Shown: positions 42,279-50,734, counted from the first letter of the stretch. The stretch: DNA of 64,000 bases from Clostridium sp. AM30-24 (GCF_003480435.1 NZ_QUJB01000003.1:161600-225599), one strand, 5' to 3'. The notes: generated by a model from the letters alone, not told the origin. Translations and numbers: made by a program.

Positions 42279-42917
42279 ATGACAGAAAAAGGAATGGAAA
42301 ACAACAAAGTAACCGTAATTGGGACGATCGTTTCGGGATTCACATTCAGCCATGCCGTGTTCGGGGAGGGATTTTATCTGGTGGATCTCCTTGTAAACCG
42401 TTTGAGTGAACAGGCGGATCTGATTCCGCTTATGATATCGGAACGTCTGATCGACGTGACAAAGGATTATCAGGGCTGTACGATAGAAGCTTCCGGACAG
42501 TTCCGGTCCTACAACCGTCATGAGGGGACGAAGAACCGTCTGGTACTGTCTGTGTTTGTCAGAGAAGTCCGTTTCCTGGAGGAGTTCACGGACTACACAA
42601 AAACAAACCAGATCTTCTTAGACGGATATATCTGTAAGGAACCGGTTTATCGGAAAACACCGCTCGGAAGAGAGATCGCAGACCTTTTGGTGGCAGTGAA
42701 CCGCCCATACGGCAAGTCTGACTATATCCCATGCATTGCCTGGGGACGCAATGCAAGATACGCTTCCGGGTTTGGTGTCGGAACCAGGATCCAGATCTGG
42801 GGCCGTGTCCAGAGCCGGGAGTACACGAAAAAGGTCAGTGAGACGGAATGCGAAAAACGCGTGGCCTATGAGGTATCCGTGAGCAAGCTGGAATGTGCGG
42901 ATCACACAGAATCGTAG
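42279..42917 (+). CDS. Single-stranded DNA-binding / OB-fold protein, two-domain
   Basis: A 212-residue protein that looks like two OB folds in tandem. The first (about 8-100) is divergent; the second (about 105-205) has the SSB-like order NQIFLDGYICKEPVYRKTPLGREIADLLVAVNRPY...YIPCIAWGRNA. It is not the housekeeping SSB (no acidic C-terminal tip). Proteins of this type are common in clostridia and may be primosome- or repair-linked. AAAGGAG precedes the ATG. Confidence 0.75.
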   Translation: MTEKGMENNKVTVIGTIVSGFTFSHAVFGEGFYLVDLLVNRLSEQADLIPLMISERLIDVTKDYQGCTIEASGQFRSYNRHEGTKNRLVLSVFVREVRFLEEFTDYTKTNQIFLDGYICKEPVYRKTPLGREIADLLVAVNRPYGKSDYIPCIAWGRNARYASGFGVGTRIQIWGRVQSREYTKKVSETECEKRVAYEVSVSKLECADHTES

Positions 42918-42933
42918 AAATTACGTGGCGGTC

Positions 42934-42952
42934 CAGTACCTTAACAGTACAT
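42934..42952 (+). repeat. Degenerate copy of the 20-nt intergenic motif
   Basis: CAGTACCTTAACAGTACAT matches the motif at 20812-20831 with two substitutions and one missing T. It lies 17 bp after the SSB-like stop. The short length makes this a tentative call. Confidence 0.35.
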
Positions 42953-43003
42953 AGCTTTCTTCATCCGATCCAGGGTGATCGCTCCGGCGGACGGGTAAAT
43001 CCC

Positions 43004-43032
43004 TTGCAAACAGGATCAAGATGTGATAATAT
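43004..43032 (+). promoter_or_regulatory. Promoter of the corrinoid adenosyltransferase gene
   Basis: TTGCAA (43004-43009), 17-base spacer, TAATAT (43027-43032). Confidence 0.6.
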
Positions 43033-43091
43033 AACAGAACAGAAGCCCTAAAAGCTTCGGCTAACGGTATACACAAAGTGAGGGAGAAATC

Positions 43092-43598
43092 ATGGCAAGT
43101 GGCAGAGTCCGTGTGATCTGTGGACCTGGATATGGAAAATCCGCATCTGCATTGGGATATGCGATGATGGGCGTTTTCCACGGAAAAAGGGTCATTATGG
43201 TACAGTTCTTGAAAGGGATGCTGGGAGAGGGAGCGGCGGACGTCCTGAAACGTCTCGAGCCGGATCTGAAATTCTTCCGTTTTGAGCATTCCAAAGAACG
43301 GTTTGAGGACCTTCCGGAGGAGCAGAAACAAGAGGAACTGATGAACATGCGGAATGGATTCAATTTCGCCAGAAAGGTGATGACGACCGGTGAATGTGAT
43401 GTTCTGATTCTGGATGAGATCCTTGGAATCGTGGATCAGGGAATTATTTCGCAGGAGGAATTCCGGAACTTTCTCGAGTCAAGAGATGAGGAGACGGAAC
43501 TGGTCATGACCGGGCGGGTGTGTCCGGAGGGCATTGAGAGATATGTGACCGATATTGCACGAGTGGAAAACATTGACGTTGACAATCATCAGGAATGA
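43092..43598 (+). CDS. Corrinoid adenosyltransferase, CobA/CobO/BtuR type
   Basis: A 168-residue P-loop protein of the ATP:cob(I)alamin adenosyltransferase family. The modified Walker A GPGYGKSA is at about residues 11-18. Family blocks VIMVQFLKG, DVLILDEILGIVDQGII and the C-terminal LVMTGRVCPEGIERYVTDIARVE are clear. It makes adenosylcobalamin or its precursor, or a related function, as several clostridial genomes hold paralogues. No other cobalamin gene is near. Confidence 0.85.
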   Translation: MASGRVRVICGPGYGKSASALGYAMMGVFHGKRVIMVQFLKGMLGEGAADVLKRLEPDLKFFRFEHSKERFEDLPEEQKQEELMNMRNGFNFARKVMTTGECDVLILDEILGIVDQGIISQEEFRNFLESRDEETELVMTGRVCPEGIERYVTDIARVENIDVDNHQE

Positions 43599-43607
43599 TG
43601 ATACCAT
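43579..43607 (+). promoter_or_regulatory. Promoter of the lysine riboswitch-dapA transcript
   Basis: TTGACA (43579-43584) overlaps the end of the adenosyltransferase gene; after 17 bases comes TACCAT (43602-43607). The predicted start near 43614 falls at the first base pairs of riboswitch helix P1, which supports both calls. Confidence 0.65.
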
Positions 43608-43611
43608 AAAT

Positions 43612-43842
43612 GATAAGTAGAGGTCGCGCCTGACATGAGTAGACCGGCAGATAATGGGAAATGGCTGCCGGAGAAAAGGGGATGGCGCCGAAGAGACAGG
43701 AAAACAGGTCCCTAAGTTTCCCGTTTCTGGGCATGTGGTGAAGAACCGCATGACTGTCATCTTTAGAAAAAAGATGGAGGGCTGCTTAATCTGGAAGATC
43801 CGGGAGCTGACATCTTATTTGATTTCAGCTCCTTTCTTTTTT
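43612..43842 (+). ncRNA. Lysine riboswitch (L-box) with terminator
   Basis: Aptamer at about 43612-43791. Recognisable L-box landmarks are AGAGGTCGCGCC after the 5' P1 strand, GAGTAGA, GGGGATGGCGCCGAAG, the hairpin CATCTTT/AAAGATG (43758-43764 with 43770-43776) and GGAGGGCTGCTTAATC, whose last part pairs with GATAAGTAG (43612-43620) to close P1. The expression platform is a terminator: GGAGCTGA (43803-43810) with TCAGCTCC (43825-43832), then TTTCTTTTTT. Lysine binding should end transcription before dapA. Confidence 0.92.
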
Positions 43843-43881
43843 GGACAATTTCATTTATACAAATAAAGAGGAGGACGCAGT

Positions 43882-44766
43882 ATGGCTATTTTTGAAGGAG
43901 CCGGCGTAGCACTTGTAACGCCATTTAAGGAAAATGGAGCAGTAAATTATGAGGTACTGGAAAGCCTGATCGAGGAACAGATCGCAGGCGGAACAGACTG
44001 CATCGTAGCAATGGGAACAACAGGCGAGTCTGCAACCACATCCGAGGAGGAGCACATTCAGGTGATCCGTTTTGTATGTGAAGTTGTAAACGGAAGGATT
44101 CCGGTGGTAGCGGGAACAGGTTCCAACTGTACACAGACAGCCGTAGATCTCTCCATCGAGGCTGAGGAGGCAGGCGCAGACGGCGTTCTCTTAGTTTCCC
44201 CGTACTACAATAAAGCGACCCAGAACGGTCTGAAAGCGCACTTCACAAAGATCGCGAATGCCATCAAGATCCCGGCGATCCTCTACAACGTACCGAGCCG
44301 TACCGGCGTGAATATCGCTCCGGAGACCATCGTTGACCTTTGCAGACACGTGGAGAATATCGTTGGTGTCAAGGAAGCAAGCGGAAACTTCTCCGCAGTT
44401 GCGAAGATCCTTCAGCTTTCCGGCGGCTATGTGGATGTATACTCCGGAAATGACGATCAGGTCGTTCCGATGTTGGCTCTCGGCGGAAAAGGCGTGATCT
44501 CCGTTCTCTCCAACGTAGCTCCGAAGCAGACACATGATATGTGTGCAGAGTTCTTCAAGGGCAATATAGAGGCCAGCAGACGGATCCAGTTAAAGGCAAT
44601 GCCGTTAATCGAAGCGCTGTTCTCCGAAGTAAACCCGATTCCGGTAAAAGCTGCGTTAAACTTAATGGGTAAGAATGTAGGTGAGCCGAGACTTCCGCTT
44701 ACAGTGATGGAACCGCAGCATCAGGAAGTATTAAAGAAAGCAATGCAGGATTTTGGTATTCTGTAA
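43882..44766 (+). CDS. dapA: 4-hydroxy-tetrahydrodipicolinate synthase
   Basis: First committed enzyme of lysine and diaminopimelate synthesis, joining pyruvate and aspartate semialdehyde. It is a TIM barrel of 294 residues. Lys164 (VGVKEASGN) is the Schiff-base lysine; Tyr135 (LYNVPSRT) and Thr46-47 (GTTGES) form the proton relay. It is controlled by the upstream lysine riboswitch and is followed 19 bp later by dapB, the next step. Confidence 0.98.
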   Translation: MAIFEGAGVALVTPFKENGAVNYEVLESLIEEQIAGGTDCIVAMGTTGESATTSEEEHIQVIRFVCEVVNGRIPVVAGTGSNCTQTAVDLSIEAEEAGADGVLLVSPYYNKATQNGLKAHFTKIANAIKIPAILYNVPSRTGVNIAPETIVDLCRHVENIVGVKEASGNFSAVAKILQLSGGYVDVYSGNDDQVVPMLALGGKGVISVLSNVAPKQTHDMCAEFFKGNIEASRRIQLKAMPLIEALFSEVNPIPVKAALNLMGKNVGEPRLPLTVMEPQHQEVLKKAMQDFGIL

Positions 44767-44785
44767 AAGAAAAAGAGGAGACAAC

Positions 44786-45538
44786 ATGATCAGAGCAATT
44801 ATGAATGGCTGCCACGGCGTGATGGGTCATGTGATCACGGATATTGTATCCAAGGATGACGCGATCGAGATCGTTGCTGGCGTAGATATGAACACAGAGA
44901 ATTATGCCGGATATCCGGTGTTTCAGTCCCTCTCCGAGTGTCCGGAGGCAGATGTTATTATTGACTTCTCCACTGCGAAGGCGGTTGACGGATTGCTGAA
45001 TTACTGTGAGGAGAAAAAGGTACCGGTGGTTTTATGTACCACAGGGCTTTCCGAGGATCAGTTAAACCATGTGAAGGAGGCGGGTAAGGTGGACGCAGTT
45101 CTCCGTTCCGCGAACATGTCGATCGGAATCAACCTTCTCATGAAGACGTTGAAAGAGGTTGCCCCGGTCCTCGCGGCAGCAGGATTTGATATTGAGATCT
45201 TAGAGAAGCATCACAACCGCAAGCTCGATGCTCCGAGCGGAACAGCCATTGCTCTTGCGGATGCCATCAATGAAAGTCTTGACAACAGCTACCACTATAA
45301 ATATGACCGTTCCTCCGAGCGTGTCGCGAGAGACCCGAAGGAGATCGGGATCCAGGCGCTGCGCGGCGGCACCATCGTCGGTGAGCACGACATTATGTTC
45401 GCGGGCCGTGACGAGGTCATCACCTTCACCCACACTGCTTATTCCCGCGAGATCTTCGCGAAGGGCGCTGTGGAAGCTGCGAAATTCCTTGCAGGAAAGC
45501 CGGCCGGACTTTACGATATGGCAGATGTGATCGGTTGA
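44786..45538 (+). CDS. dapB: 4-hydroxy-tetrahydrodipicolinate reductase
   Basis: NAD(P)H-dependent reductase of 250 residues. The N-terminal nucleotide-binding motif is NGCHGVMGHVI, and the catalytic segment EKHHNRKLDAPSGTA holds the family's His-His and Lys. I start it at ATG 44786 after AGAGGAG; a longer frame runs back into dapA without a ribosome site. It is the last gene of the riboswitch-controlled pair. Confidence 0.97.
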   Translation: MIRAIMNGCHGVMGHVITDIVSKDDAIEIVAGVDMNTENYAGYPVFQSLSECPEADVIIDFSTAKAVDGLLNYCEEKKVPVVLCTTGLSEDQLNHVKEAGKVDAVLRSANMSIGINLLMKTLKEVAPVLAAAGFDIEILEKHHNRKLDAPSGTAIALADAINESLDNSYHYKYDRSSERVARDPKEIGIQALRGGTIVGEHDIMFAGRDEVITFTHTAYSREIFAKGAVEAAKFLAGKPAGLYDMADVIG

Positions 45539-45560
45539 GCCACTTTTTTCCAAAATACTT

Positions 45561-45596
45561 CTCCTTTCTATGGTACATAATAGCCGTAGAAAGGAG
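45561..45596 (+). promoter_or_regulatory. 13-bp hairpin that hides the ribosome site of the next gene
   Basis: Bases 45561-45573 (CTCCTTTCTATGG) pair with 45584-45596 (CCGTAGAAAGGAG) with one G-U; the loop has 10 bases. The right arm ends in AAAGGAG, the Shine-Dalgarno site of the ATG at 45606. If transcribed whole, it would block translation. If the promoter lies inside it, the same sequence would instead be a palindromic operator. Confidence 0.6.
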
Positions 45597-45605
45597 ATTA
45601 TTTTT

Positions 45606-45941
45606 ATGGAAAAAATCAGATGGATCAGGGGATGCGCGGTTCTTGTGATGACCGTCGCTGTCATGACAGCCTGCGGGCGAAAAAACGGAAATAACATGAC
45701 CACATCACCGGGTACGGGAAGTGCCGGAGTGGGAAGTACAGTGGAAAGCCAGACGAACGGCACGAACCAGAGTACAAGCGCCCCGTCCCATACAGCCGCA
45801 GAGAGCGGCGGAGTGCTTCGGGATATGGTGGATGATGTGGGAGACGGGATCGATCATCTCACAGATGATGTCACAGGCACGTCGGGAACCACTGCGGCCG
45901 GAACAAATGGAACTGCGGCAGAGACTACCCGGGCAAATTAG
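45606..45941 (+). CDS. Small secreted lipoprotein of unknown function
   Basis: A 111-residue lipoprotein: basic start, hydrophobic helix and lipobox MTAC (Cys at about residue 22), then a Thr/Ser/Gly/Asn-rich low-complexity region, a short conserved-looking acidic helix GGVLRDMVDDVGDGIDHLTDDV (in two halves at about 70-91), and a Thr/Ala-rich tail. I do not recognise the family. The helical core may be the functional part. Translation is probably controlled by the hairpin over its ribosome site; it is closed by its own terminator. Confidence 0.7.
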   Translation: MEKIRWIRGCAVLVMTVAVMTACGRKNGNNMTTSPGTGSAGVGSTVESQTNGTNQSTSAPSHTAAESGGVLRDMVDDVGDGIDHLTDDVTGTSGTTAAGTNGTAAETTRAN

Positions 45942-46000
45942 AGATCCAGACTGGATCCGTGAACGGACGGAAGCAGAGATCCGAAATGGAAGGAAAGAGG

Positions 46001-46037
46001 AAAATGATCCGCAGTTTCCATGCGCGGATCATTTTTT
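46001..46037 (+). terminator. Terminator of the small lipoprotein gene
   Basis: AAAATGATCCGC (46001-46012) pairs perfectly with GCGGATCATTTT (46024-46035), then TT. Twelve base pairs; A/T flanks allow both directions. Confidence 0.85.
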
Positions 46038-46079
46038 CTGTGTATGGCGGTGAAAACGCAGGGATAACAAGTTTTCCTG

Positions 46080-46108
46080 TTGAGAAAATATTGGAAAAAA
46101 GATATAAT
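46080..46108 (+). promoter_or_regulatory. Promoter upstream of a small membrane protein gene
   Basis: TTGAGA (46080-46085), 17-base spacer, perfect TATAAT (46103-46108); start predicted near 46115. Confidence 0.7.
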
Positions 46109-46119
46109 AGAAACGTGTC

Positions 46120-46482
46120 TTGAGATTATTTATCAGGTTAGCTGCGGGAGTTGAAAACTCAGCACGAATTCTGAAAGGAGTGAACGCCATCCGTTATCTG
46201 TATCGGCCATACCATCCGTGGAGACATGGATACCGAAGGGAAAAGATAAGAAAAGCAGCCTTGAAAACGGCAAGAGTCCTTCTGCTGTTGGAACTTCTCT
46301 GGTTTGCGTATTCTTACGCAAAAGCCGGAATGACGGAAAAAACATACCTTGTACCGGATTTTGATACAGGAATTTCTGCCGGCTCTGTCTCTGAGACAGA
46401 GGGGGAAATTTATGGCATAGGAATTGAAAAAGAGGCCGGAAATTTGTTCTGGTTTCACAAAGAAGTCCACAGGACTCCTTGA
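46120..46482 (+). CDS. Putative small membrane protein, start uncertain
   Basis: The frame encodes up to 120 residues: an aromatic, basic N-terminal part (YLYRPYHPWRHGYRREK), one membrane helix (TARVLLLLELLWFAYSYA) and a hydrophilic C-terminal part. A good promoter stands just upstream. The TTG at 46120 would be almost leaderless; GTG 46180 overlaps the only ribosome site (AAAGGAG, 46174-46180); at the right distance from that site stands ATC (46189). The start therefore cannot be fixed, and a decayed start codon is possible. No family recognised. Confidence 0.45.
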   Translation: MRLFIRLAAGVENSARILKGVNAIRYLYRPYHPWRHGYRREKIRKAALKTARVLLLLELLWFAYSYAKAGMTEKTYLVPDFDTGISAGSVSETEGEIYGIGIEKEAGNLFWFHKEVHRTP

Positions 46483-46497
46483 GAGAGGAACTTCTTC

Positions 46498-46526
46498 TTG
46501 ATTTTCCATAGGGTATGTATTATAAT
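46498..46526 (+). promoter_or_regulatory. purF promoter
   Basis: TTGATT (46498-46503), 17-base spacer, perfect TATAAT (46521-46526); the leader is about 55 nt with no visible riboswitch. Confidence 0.75.
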
Positions 46527-46587
46527 TTCTACTGAAACACTGCTGTTTTATCGCAAAAACTTATAAATCAGAGGATGAAAAGCATTT

Positions 46588-48027
46588 ATGGAGAAATCAC
46601 TTACTTTAGACTGGGGAACAGACGAGCTGCATGAGGAGTGCGGCGTTTTCGGAATGTACGATCTGGACGGAAATGATGTTGCATCAACCATTTATTACGG
46701 ATTGTTCGCATTACAGCACCGCGGACAGGAAAGCTGCGGAATTGCGGTGAGCGATACATACGGACCGAAAGGTGTTGTCAATGCCTGTAAGGGGATGGGA
46801 CTCTGCAACGAAGTATTCACGTCAGAGAAGCTGGAAAAATTAAAAGGAAACATCGGTGTCGGCCATGTCCGGTATTCGACTGCCGGAAGCAGCACAATCG
46901 AGAATACACAGCCGCTCGTTTTAAATTATGTGAAGGGAACTCTGGCACTGGCACACAATGGAAACCTTGTCAATGCGCCGGAGCTTCGCAGAGAACTCGC
47001 TTACGACGGAGCGATTTTCCAGACCACGATCGACTCTGAGGTCATCGCCTACCACATCGCGAGAGAGCGCTGTAAGGTGGGAACCGCTGAGGGAGCCGTG
47101 GCAAACGCTATGAAGAAGATCAAGGGTGCGTACTCCCTTGTGATCAGCAGCCCGAGAAAACTCATCGGTGCCCGCGATCCGCAGGGATTCAAGCCGCTCT
47201 GTATCGGAAAGCGTGATAATGCCTATATCCTGACCTCCGAGACATGTGCGCTTGACACGATCGGAGCTACCTTTGTCCGCGACGTGCTTCCGGGCGAGAT
47301 CGTGACGATCAATAAGGATGGCATCAAGTCCAATCTCATGATGCATGACCCGAAAAAAGAGGCGAGATGTATTTTTGAATATATTTACTTTGCAAGACCG
47401 GACAGCGTCTTTGACGGCGTCGGAGTTTACCACTCCAGAATCTACGCAGGCCGCTGCCTTGCAAAGGATTCACCGGTGGACGCAGACATCGTTGTGGGTG
47501 TTCCGGAGTCCGGAAATGCAGCAGCCCTTGGATATTCCATGGAATCCGGCATCCCTTACGCGATGGCCTTTGTAAAGAACTCCTATGTGGGAAGAACCTT
47601 TATTAAGCCGGGCCAGAGCAGCCGTGAGTCTGCGGTCCGGATCAAACTGAATGTATTAAAAGAAGCAGTAGAAGGAAAGCGCGTCGTTATGATCGACGAC
47701 TCCATCGTCCGCGGAACCACCAGCAACCTGATCGTGGATATGCTGCGTGAGGCAGGAGCAAAGGAAGTACATATGAGAATTTCCGCGCCGCCGTTCCTTT
47801 ATCCGTGCTATTTCGGAACCGATATCCCGTCCAGCGAGCAGCTCATCGCCCACAATCGTACCGTGGATGAGATCTGCAAGGTGATCGGAGCAGATTCGTT
47901 AGCGTACTTAAAGATGGAGCGCTTAAGTGAAATGGCAAATGGACTTCCAATCTGTACGGCATGCTTCTCCGGAGAGTATCCGGTGGATCCGCCGGAAGAA
48001 GATATCCGCGGAAGTTATGAAAAATAA
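46588..48027 (+). CDS. purF: Amidophosphoribosyltransferase
   Basis: First committed enzyme of purine synthesis, 479 residues. A short propeptide precedes Cys18 (HEECGVFG), which should become the N-terminal nucleophile of the glutaminase domain after self-cleavage. The PRPP-binding loop is VVMIDDSIVRGTT. Cysteines at CIFEYIYFARPD, CYFGTD and CTACFSGEYP fit the [4Fe-4S] cluster of the Bacillus-type enzyme. It has its own promoter and is followed 100 bp later by purB. Confidence 0.97.
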   Translation: MEKSLTLDWGTDELHEECGVFGMYDLDGNDVASTIYYGLFALQHRGQESCGIAVSDTYGPKGVVNACKGMGLCNEVFTSEKLEKLKGNIGVGHVRYSTAGSSTIENTQPLVLNYVKGTLALAHNGNLVNAPELRRELAYDGAIFQTTIDSEVIAYHIARERCKVGTAEGAVANAMKKIKGAYSLVISSPRKLIGARDPQGFKPLCIGKRDNAYILTSETCALDTIGATFVRDVLPGEIVTINKDGIKSNLMMHDPKKEARCIFEYIYFARPDSVFDGVGVYHSRIYAGRCLAKDSPVDADIVVGVPESGNAAALGYSMESGIPYAMAFVKNSYVGRTFIKPGQSSRESAVRIKLNVLKEAVEGKRVVMIDDSIVRGTTSNLIVDMLREAGAKEVHMRISAPPFLYPCYFGTDIPSSEQLIAHNRTVDEICKVIGADSLAYLKMERLSEMANGLPICTACFSGEYPVDPPEEDIRGSYEK

Positions 48028-48053
48028 TCAGGGAAATTCAACGTTCCACAAAG

Positions 48054-48115
48054 CTCCGCAGTTAGCGGAGAATTCGTGAAAATATATTGAATTAGAAAAA
48101 CATTGAATTAGAAAA
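48054..48115 (+). repeat. Hairpin and tandem 14-bp repeat in the purB leader
   Basis: CTCCGC/GCGGAG (48054-48059 with 48065-48070) forms a hairpin. ATTGAATTAGAAAA occurs twice, at 48086-48099 and 48102-48115, with a period of 16 bp, ending just before the purB ribosome site. The duplication looks like a recent local event. Confidence 0.6.
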
Positions 48116-48127
48116 GAGGATTTTGTC

Positions 48128-49558
48128 ATGAACGACAGATACCAGAGCCCGCTCTCTGAGCGATATGCAAGCAGGGAAATGCAGTATATTTTCTCCCCGG
48201 AGAAGAAATTCCGCACATGGAGAAAATTATGGATCGCATTAGCTGAGACAGAAAAAGAACTCGGTCTTCCGATCACAGATGAGCAGATCGAAGAGTTAAA
48301 GGCACATGCTGAGGATATCAACTTCGAGGAGGCGAAGGCGAGAGAAAAGCTTGTCCGCCACGATGTGATGTCCCACGTATACGCTTACGGACTCCAGTGC
48401 CCGAAGGCAAAGGGAATCATCCACCTCGGTGCCACATCCTGCTACGTTGGAGACAACACCGACATCATCCTGATGACGGAGGCATTAAAGCTTGTCAGAA
48501 AAAAACTCATCAATGTGATGAAAGAGCTTTCTGATTTCGCTGATAAGTATAAAGAGCTCCCGACACTGGCATTCACACACTTCCAGCCGGCCCAGCCGAC
48601 AACCGTAGGAAAGCGTGCGACCTTATGGTTACAGGAACTCTGCCTTGACCTTGAGGATCTTGACCATGTGATCGGTTCCATGAAATTACTCGGTTCCAAG
48701 GGAACTACAGGTACTCAGGCAAGCTTCTTAGAGCTCTTTGACGGAGATCATGAGAAGTGCCGTGAGGCAGACAGACGGATCGCCGCAAAGATGGGATTCT
48801 CCCAGTGCTACCCGGTATCCGGTCAGACATATTCCAGAAAGATCGACAGCCGTGTGCTTTCCGTTCTTGCCGGAATCGCCCAGAGCGCCCATAAGTTCTC
48901 CAACGATATCCGTCTTCTCCAGCACTTAAAAGAAGTGGAAGAGCCGTTTGAGAAGAACCAGATCGGTTCCTCCGCTATGGCATATAAGAGAAATCCGATG
49001 AGAAGTGAGCGTATCGCATCCTTGGCGAACTATGTGATGTCCGATATGATGAACCCGATGCTCGTTGCCTCCACACAGTGGTTCGAACGTACTCTGGATG
49101 ACTCCGCGAACAAGCGTCTTTCCGTGCCGGAAGGATTCCTTGCGATCGACGGTATTCTGGATCTCTACTTAAATGTTGTGGATGGTCTTGTGGTATATCC
49201 GAAGGTGATCGAGAAGCACTTAATGGCCGAGCTTCCATTTATGGCTACTGAGAACATCATGATGGATGCGGTAAAGGCCGGCGGAGACAGACAGGAACTT
49301 CACGAGCGTATCCGCGAGCTTTCCATGGAAGCAGGAAAGAATGTGAAGGTAGAAGGAAAGGACAACAACCTCTTAGAGCTTATCGCGGCAGATCCGTCCT
49401 TCAATTTAAGCCTTGATGAGTTAAAGAAGACGATGGATCCGAAGAAGTACGTCGGACGCGCACCGAAGCAGGTAGATGAGTTCCTGGATGAGGTTGTCCG
49501 CCCGATCTTAAAAGAAAACGCGGATCTTCTCGGAGTGAAAGCGGAGATCAACGTATAA
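48128..49558 (+). CDS. purB: Adenylosuccinate lyase
   Basis: Acts twice in purine synthesis: it splits SAICAR and adenylosuccinate. The protein is 476 residues, homotetrameric in the family. Signature [15 protein letters not shown] holds the catalytic Ser loop; [14 protein letters not shown] and [15 protein letters not shown] are the other two active-site regions with the catalytic His. It is the longer PurB form found in clostridia and eukaryotes. The LysR gene overlaps its stop codon by one base. Confidence 0.97.
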   Translation: MNDRYQSPLSERYASREMQYIFSPEKKFRTWRKLWIALAETEKELGLPITDEQIEELKAHAEDINFEEAKAREKLVRHDVMSHVYAYGLQCPKAKGIIHLGATSCYVGDNTDIILMTEALKLVRKKLINVMKELSDFADKYKELPTLAFTHFQPAQPTTVGKRATLWLQELCLDLEDLDHVIGSMKLLGSKGTTGTQASFLELFDGDHEKCREADRRIAAKMGFSQCYPVSGQTYSRKIDSRVLSVLAGIAQSAHKFSNDIRLLQHLKEVEEPFEKNQIGSSAMAYKRNPMRSERIASLANYVMSDMMNPMLVASTQWFERTLDDSANKRLSVPEGFLAIDGILDLYLNVVDGLVVYPKVIEKHLMAELPFMATENIMMDAVKAGGDRQELHERIRELSMEAGKNVKVEGKDNNLLELIAADPSFNLSLDELKKTMDPKKYVGRAPKQVDEFLDEVVRPILKENADLLGVKAEINV

Positions 49559-50463
49559 TGGATCATGCGAGCAGCATCAGCACGGAATATTATAAAGTAT
49601 TTTACTATGTAGGGCGCCTCGGCAGCATTACCGCTGCAGCAGAGGCGCTCTGCATTTCCCAGCCTGCGGCGAGTCAGGCGATCAAGCAGCTGGAAAAAGC
49701 GCTGAACACAAAGCTTTTTCTTCGGACCCAGAAGGGGGTGCGGCTCACCACAGAGGGAAAGCTTCTGTATCCATATGTGGAGCGCGGGATGGAAAACCTC
49801 ATGGACGGTGAGGAGATGTTAAAACGTCTTGTGGATATGGACATGGGAGAGGTGAGAATCGGTGCCAGCGACATGACACTGCAGTTTTACCTGCTTCCGT
49901 ATCTTGAGACCTTCCATGAGCGTTATCCGAATATCAAGGTCATGGTGTCAAACGCGCCGACACCGGAGACGATCAAGTCCCTGTATGAAGGAAAGATCGA
50001 TTTTGGTGTCGTGAGCACGCCATTTGACGCAAGGCCGGAGGTGGAATCCTTCGAGGTGAAGAAGATCCGGAATACCTTTGTAGCTGGAAACAAGTTCTGG
50101 ACGTTGAAGGGAAAGAGAATGGAGTACGGGGAGCTGGAGCAGCTTCCCTGCATCTTTCTGGAAAAAGATACGAGTACCAGAAAGTTTATGGACTGCTTTT
50201 TGGAACAGCGTGGGATCGTTCTGGAGCCGGAGTTCGAGCTGGCCACCAGTGACATGATCGTCCAGTTCGCGATCCGGAACATGGGGATCGGCTGCGTGAT
50301 GGAAGAGTTCGCAAAGGAGAAGATCGAGAGCGGGGAGCTTTTTGAACTTGCGTTCCGGGAGATGATGCCGGAGCGCGAGATCTGCGTCGTGACGGATAAG
50401 AAGGTGCCGATCTCATCGGCAGGAGAGAGGTTTTTAGAGGTCTTAAGGGAACAAAAGGTATAA
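49558..50463 (+). CDS. LysR family transcriptional regulator
   Basis: A 301-residue regulator: N-terminal winged helix-turn-helix (KVFYYVGRLGSITAAAEALCISQPAASQAIKQLE at about 11-44, split here for reading) and a substrate-binding domain of two lobes (about 90-295). The ATG shares one base with the purB stop, so it is surely translated from the purB message. LysR proteins usually read a small-molecule effector, and its place between purB and purA suggests a link to purine or aspartate/fumarate metabolism. The target is unknown. Confidence 0.9.
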   Translation: MDHASSISTEYYKVFYYVGRLGSITAAAEALCISQPAASQAIKQLEKALNTKLFLRTQKGVRLTTEGKLLYPYVERGMENLMDGEEMLKRLVDMDMGEVRIGASDMTLQFYLLPYLETFHERYPNIKVMVSNAPTPETIKSLYEGKIDFGVVSTPFDARPEVESFEVKKIRNTFVAGNKFWTLKGKRMEYGELEQLPCIFLEKDTSTRKFMDCFLEQRGIVLEPEFELATSDMIVQFAIRNMGIGCVMEEFAKEKIESGELFELAFREMMPEREICVVTDKKVPISSAGERFLEVLREQKV

Positions 50464-50544
50464 GATAAAATGTTTTCCGACTGCAGTTCGTGCCCTGTAT
50501 GAATTGCAGTGCATAATTAGTTACTTTTCATGGGTAGGAATTTT

Positions 50545-50661
50545 CTGAACTGAAAATTCCGTAAGATACTGTTATGGCCGCGGATTTTGCCGATTCGGAA
50601 TGCGAAGCATCGGCAAAATCCTGTTACAGTACGCGGGCATGGAGTGCTCGTGTGCTGTAAC
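50545..50661 (+). repeat. Structured intergenic repeat, copy 2
   Basis: Second copy of the element at 41955. The core hairpin GATTTTGCCGAT (50583-50594) with ATCGGCAAAATC (50609-50620) is perfect here (12 bp). The second hairpin is longer: 50623-50635 with 50649-50661, 13 bp with two G-U pairs. It fills the middle of the 360-bp gap between the LysR gene and purA. Confidence 0.7.
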
Positions 50662-50699
50662 CATAATCAGCTATTATGGACTTCATAATAAATATTGTC

Positions 50700-50728
50700 T
50701 TTACTTATGGACGATTTTGTTGTAAACT
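50700..50728 (+). promoter_or_regulatory. purA promoter
   Basis: TTTACT (50700-50705), 17-base spacer, TAAACT (50723-50728). The start is predicted near 50735, at the first base of a leader hairpin. Confidence 0.55.
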
Positions 50729-50734
50729 ATGGGA

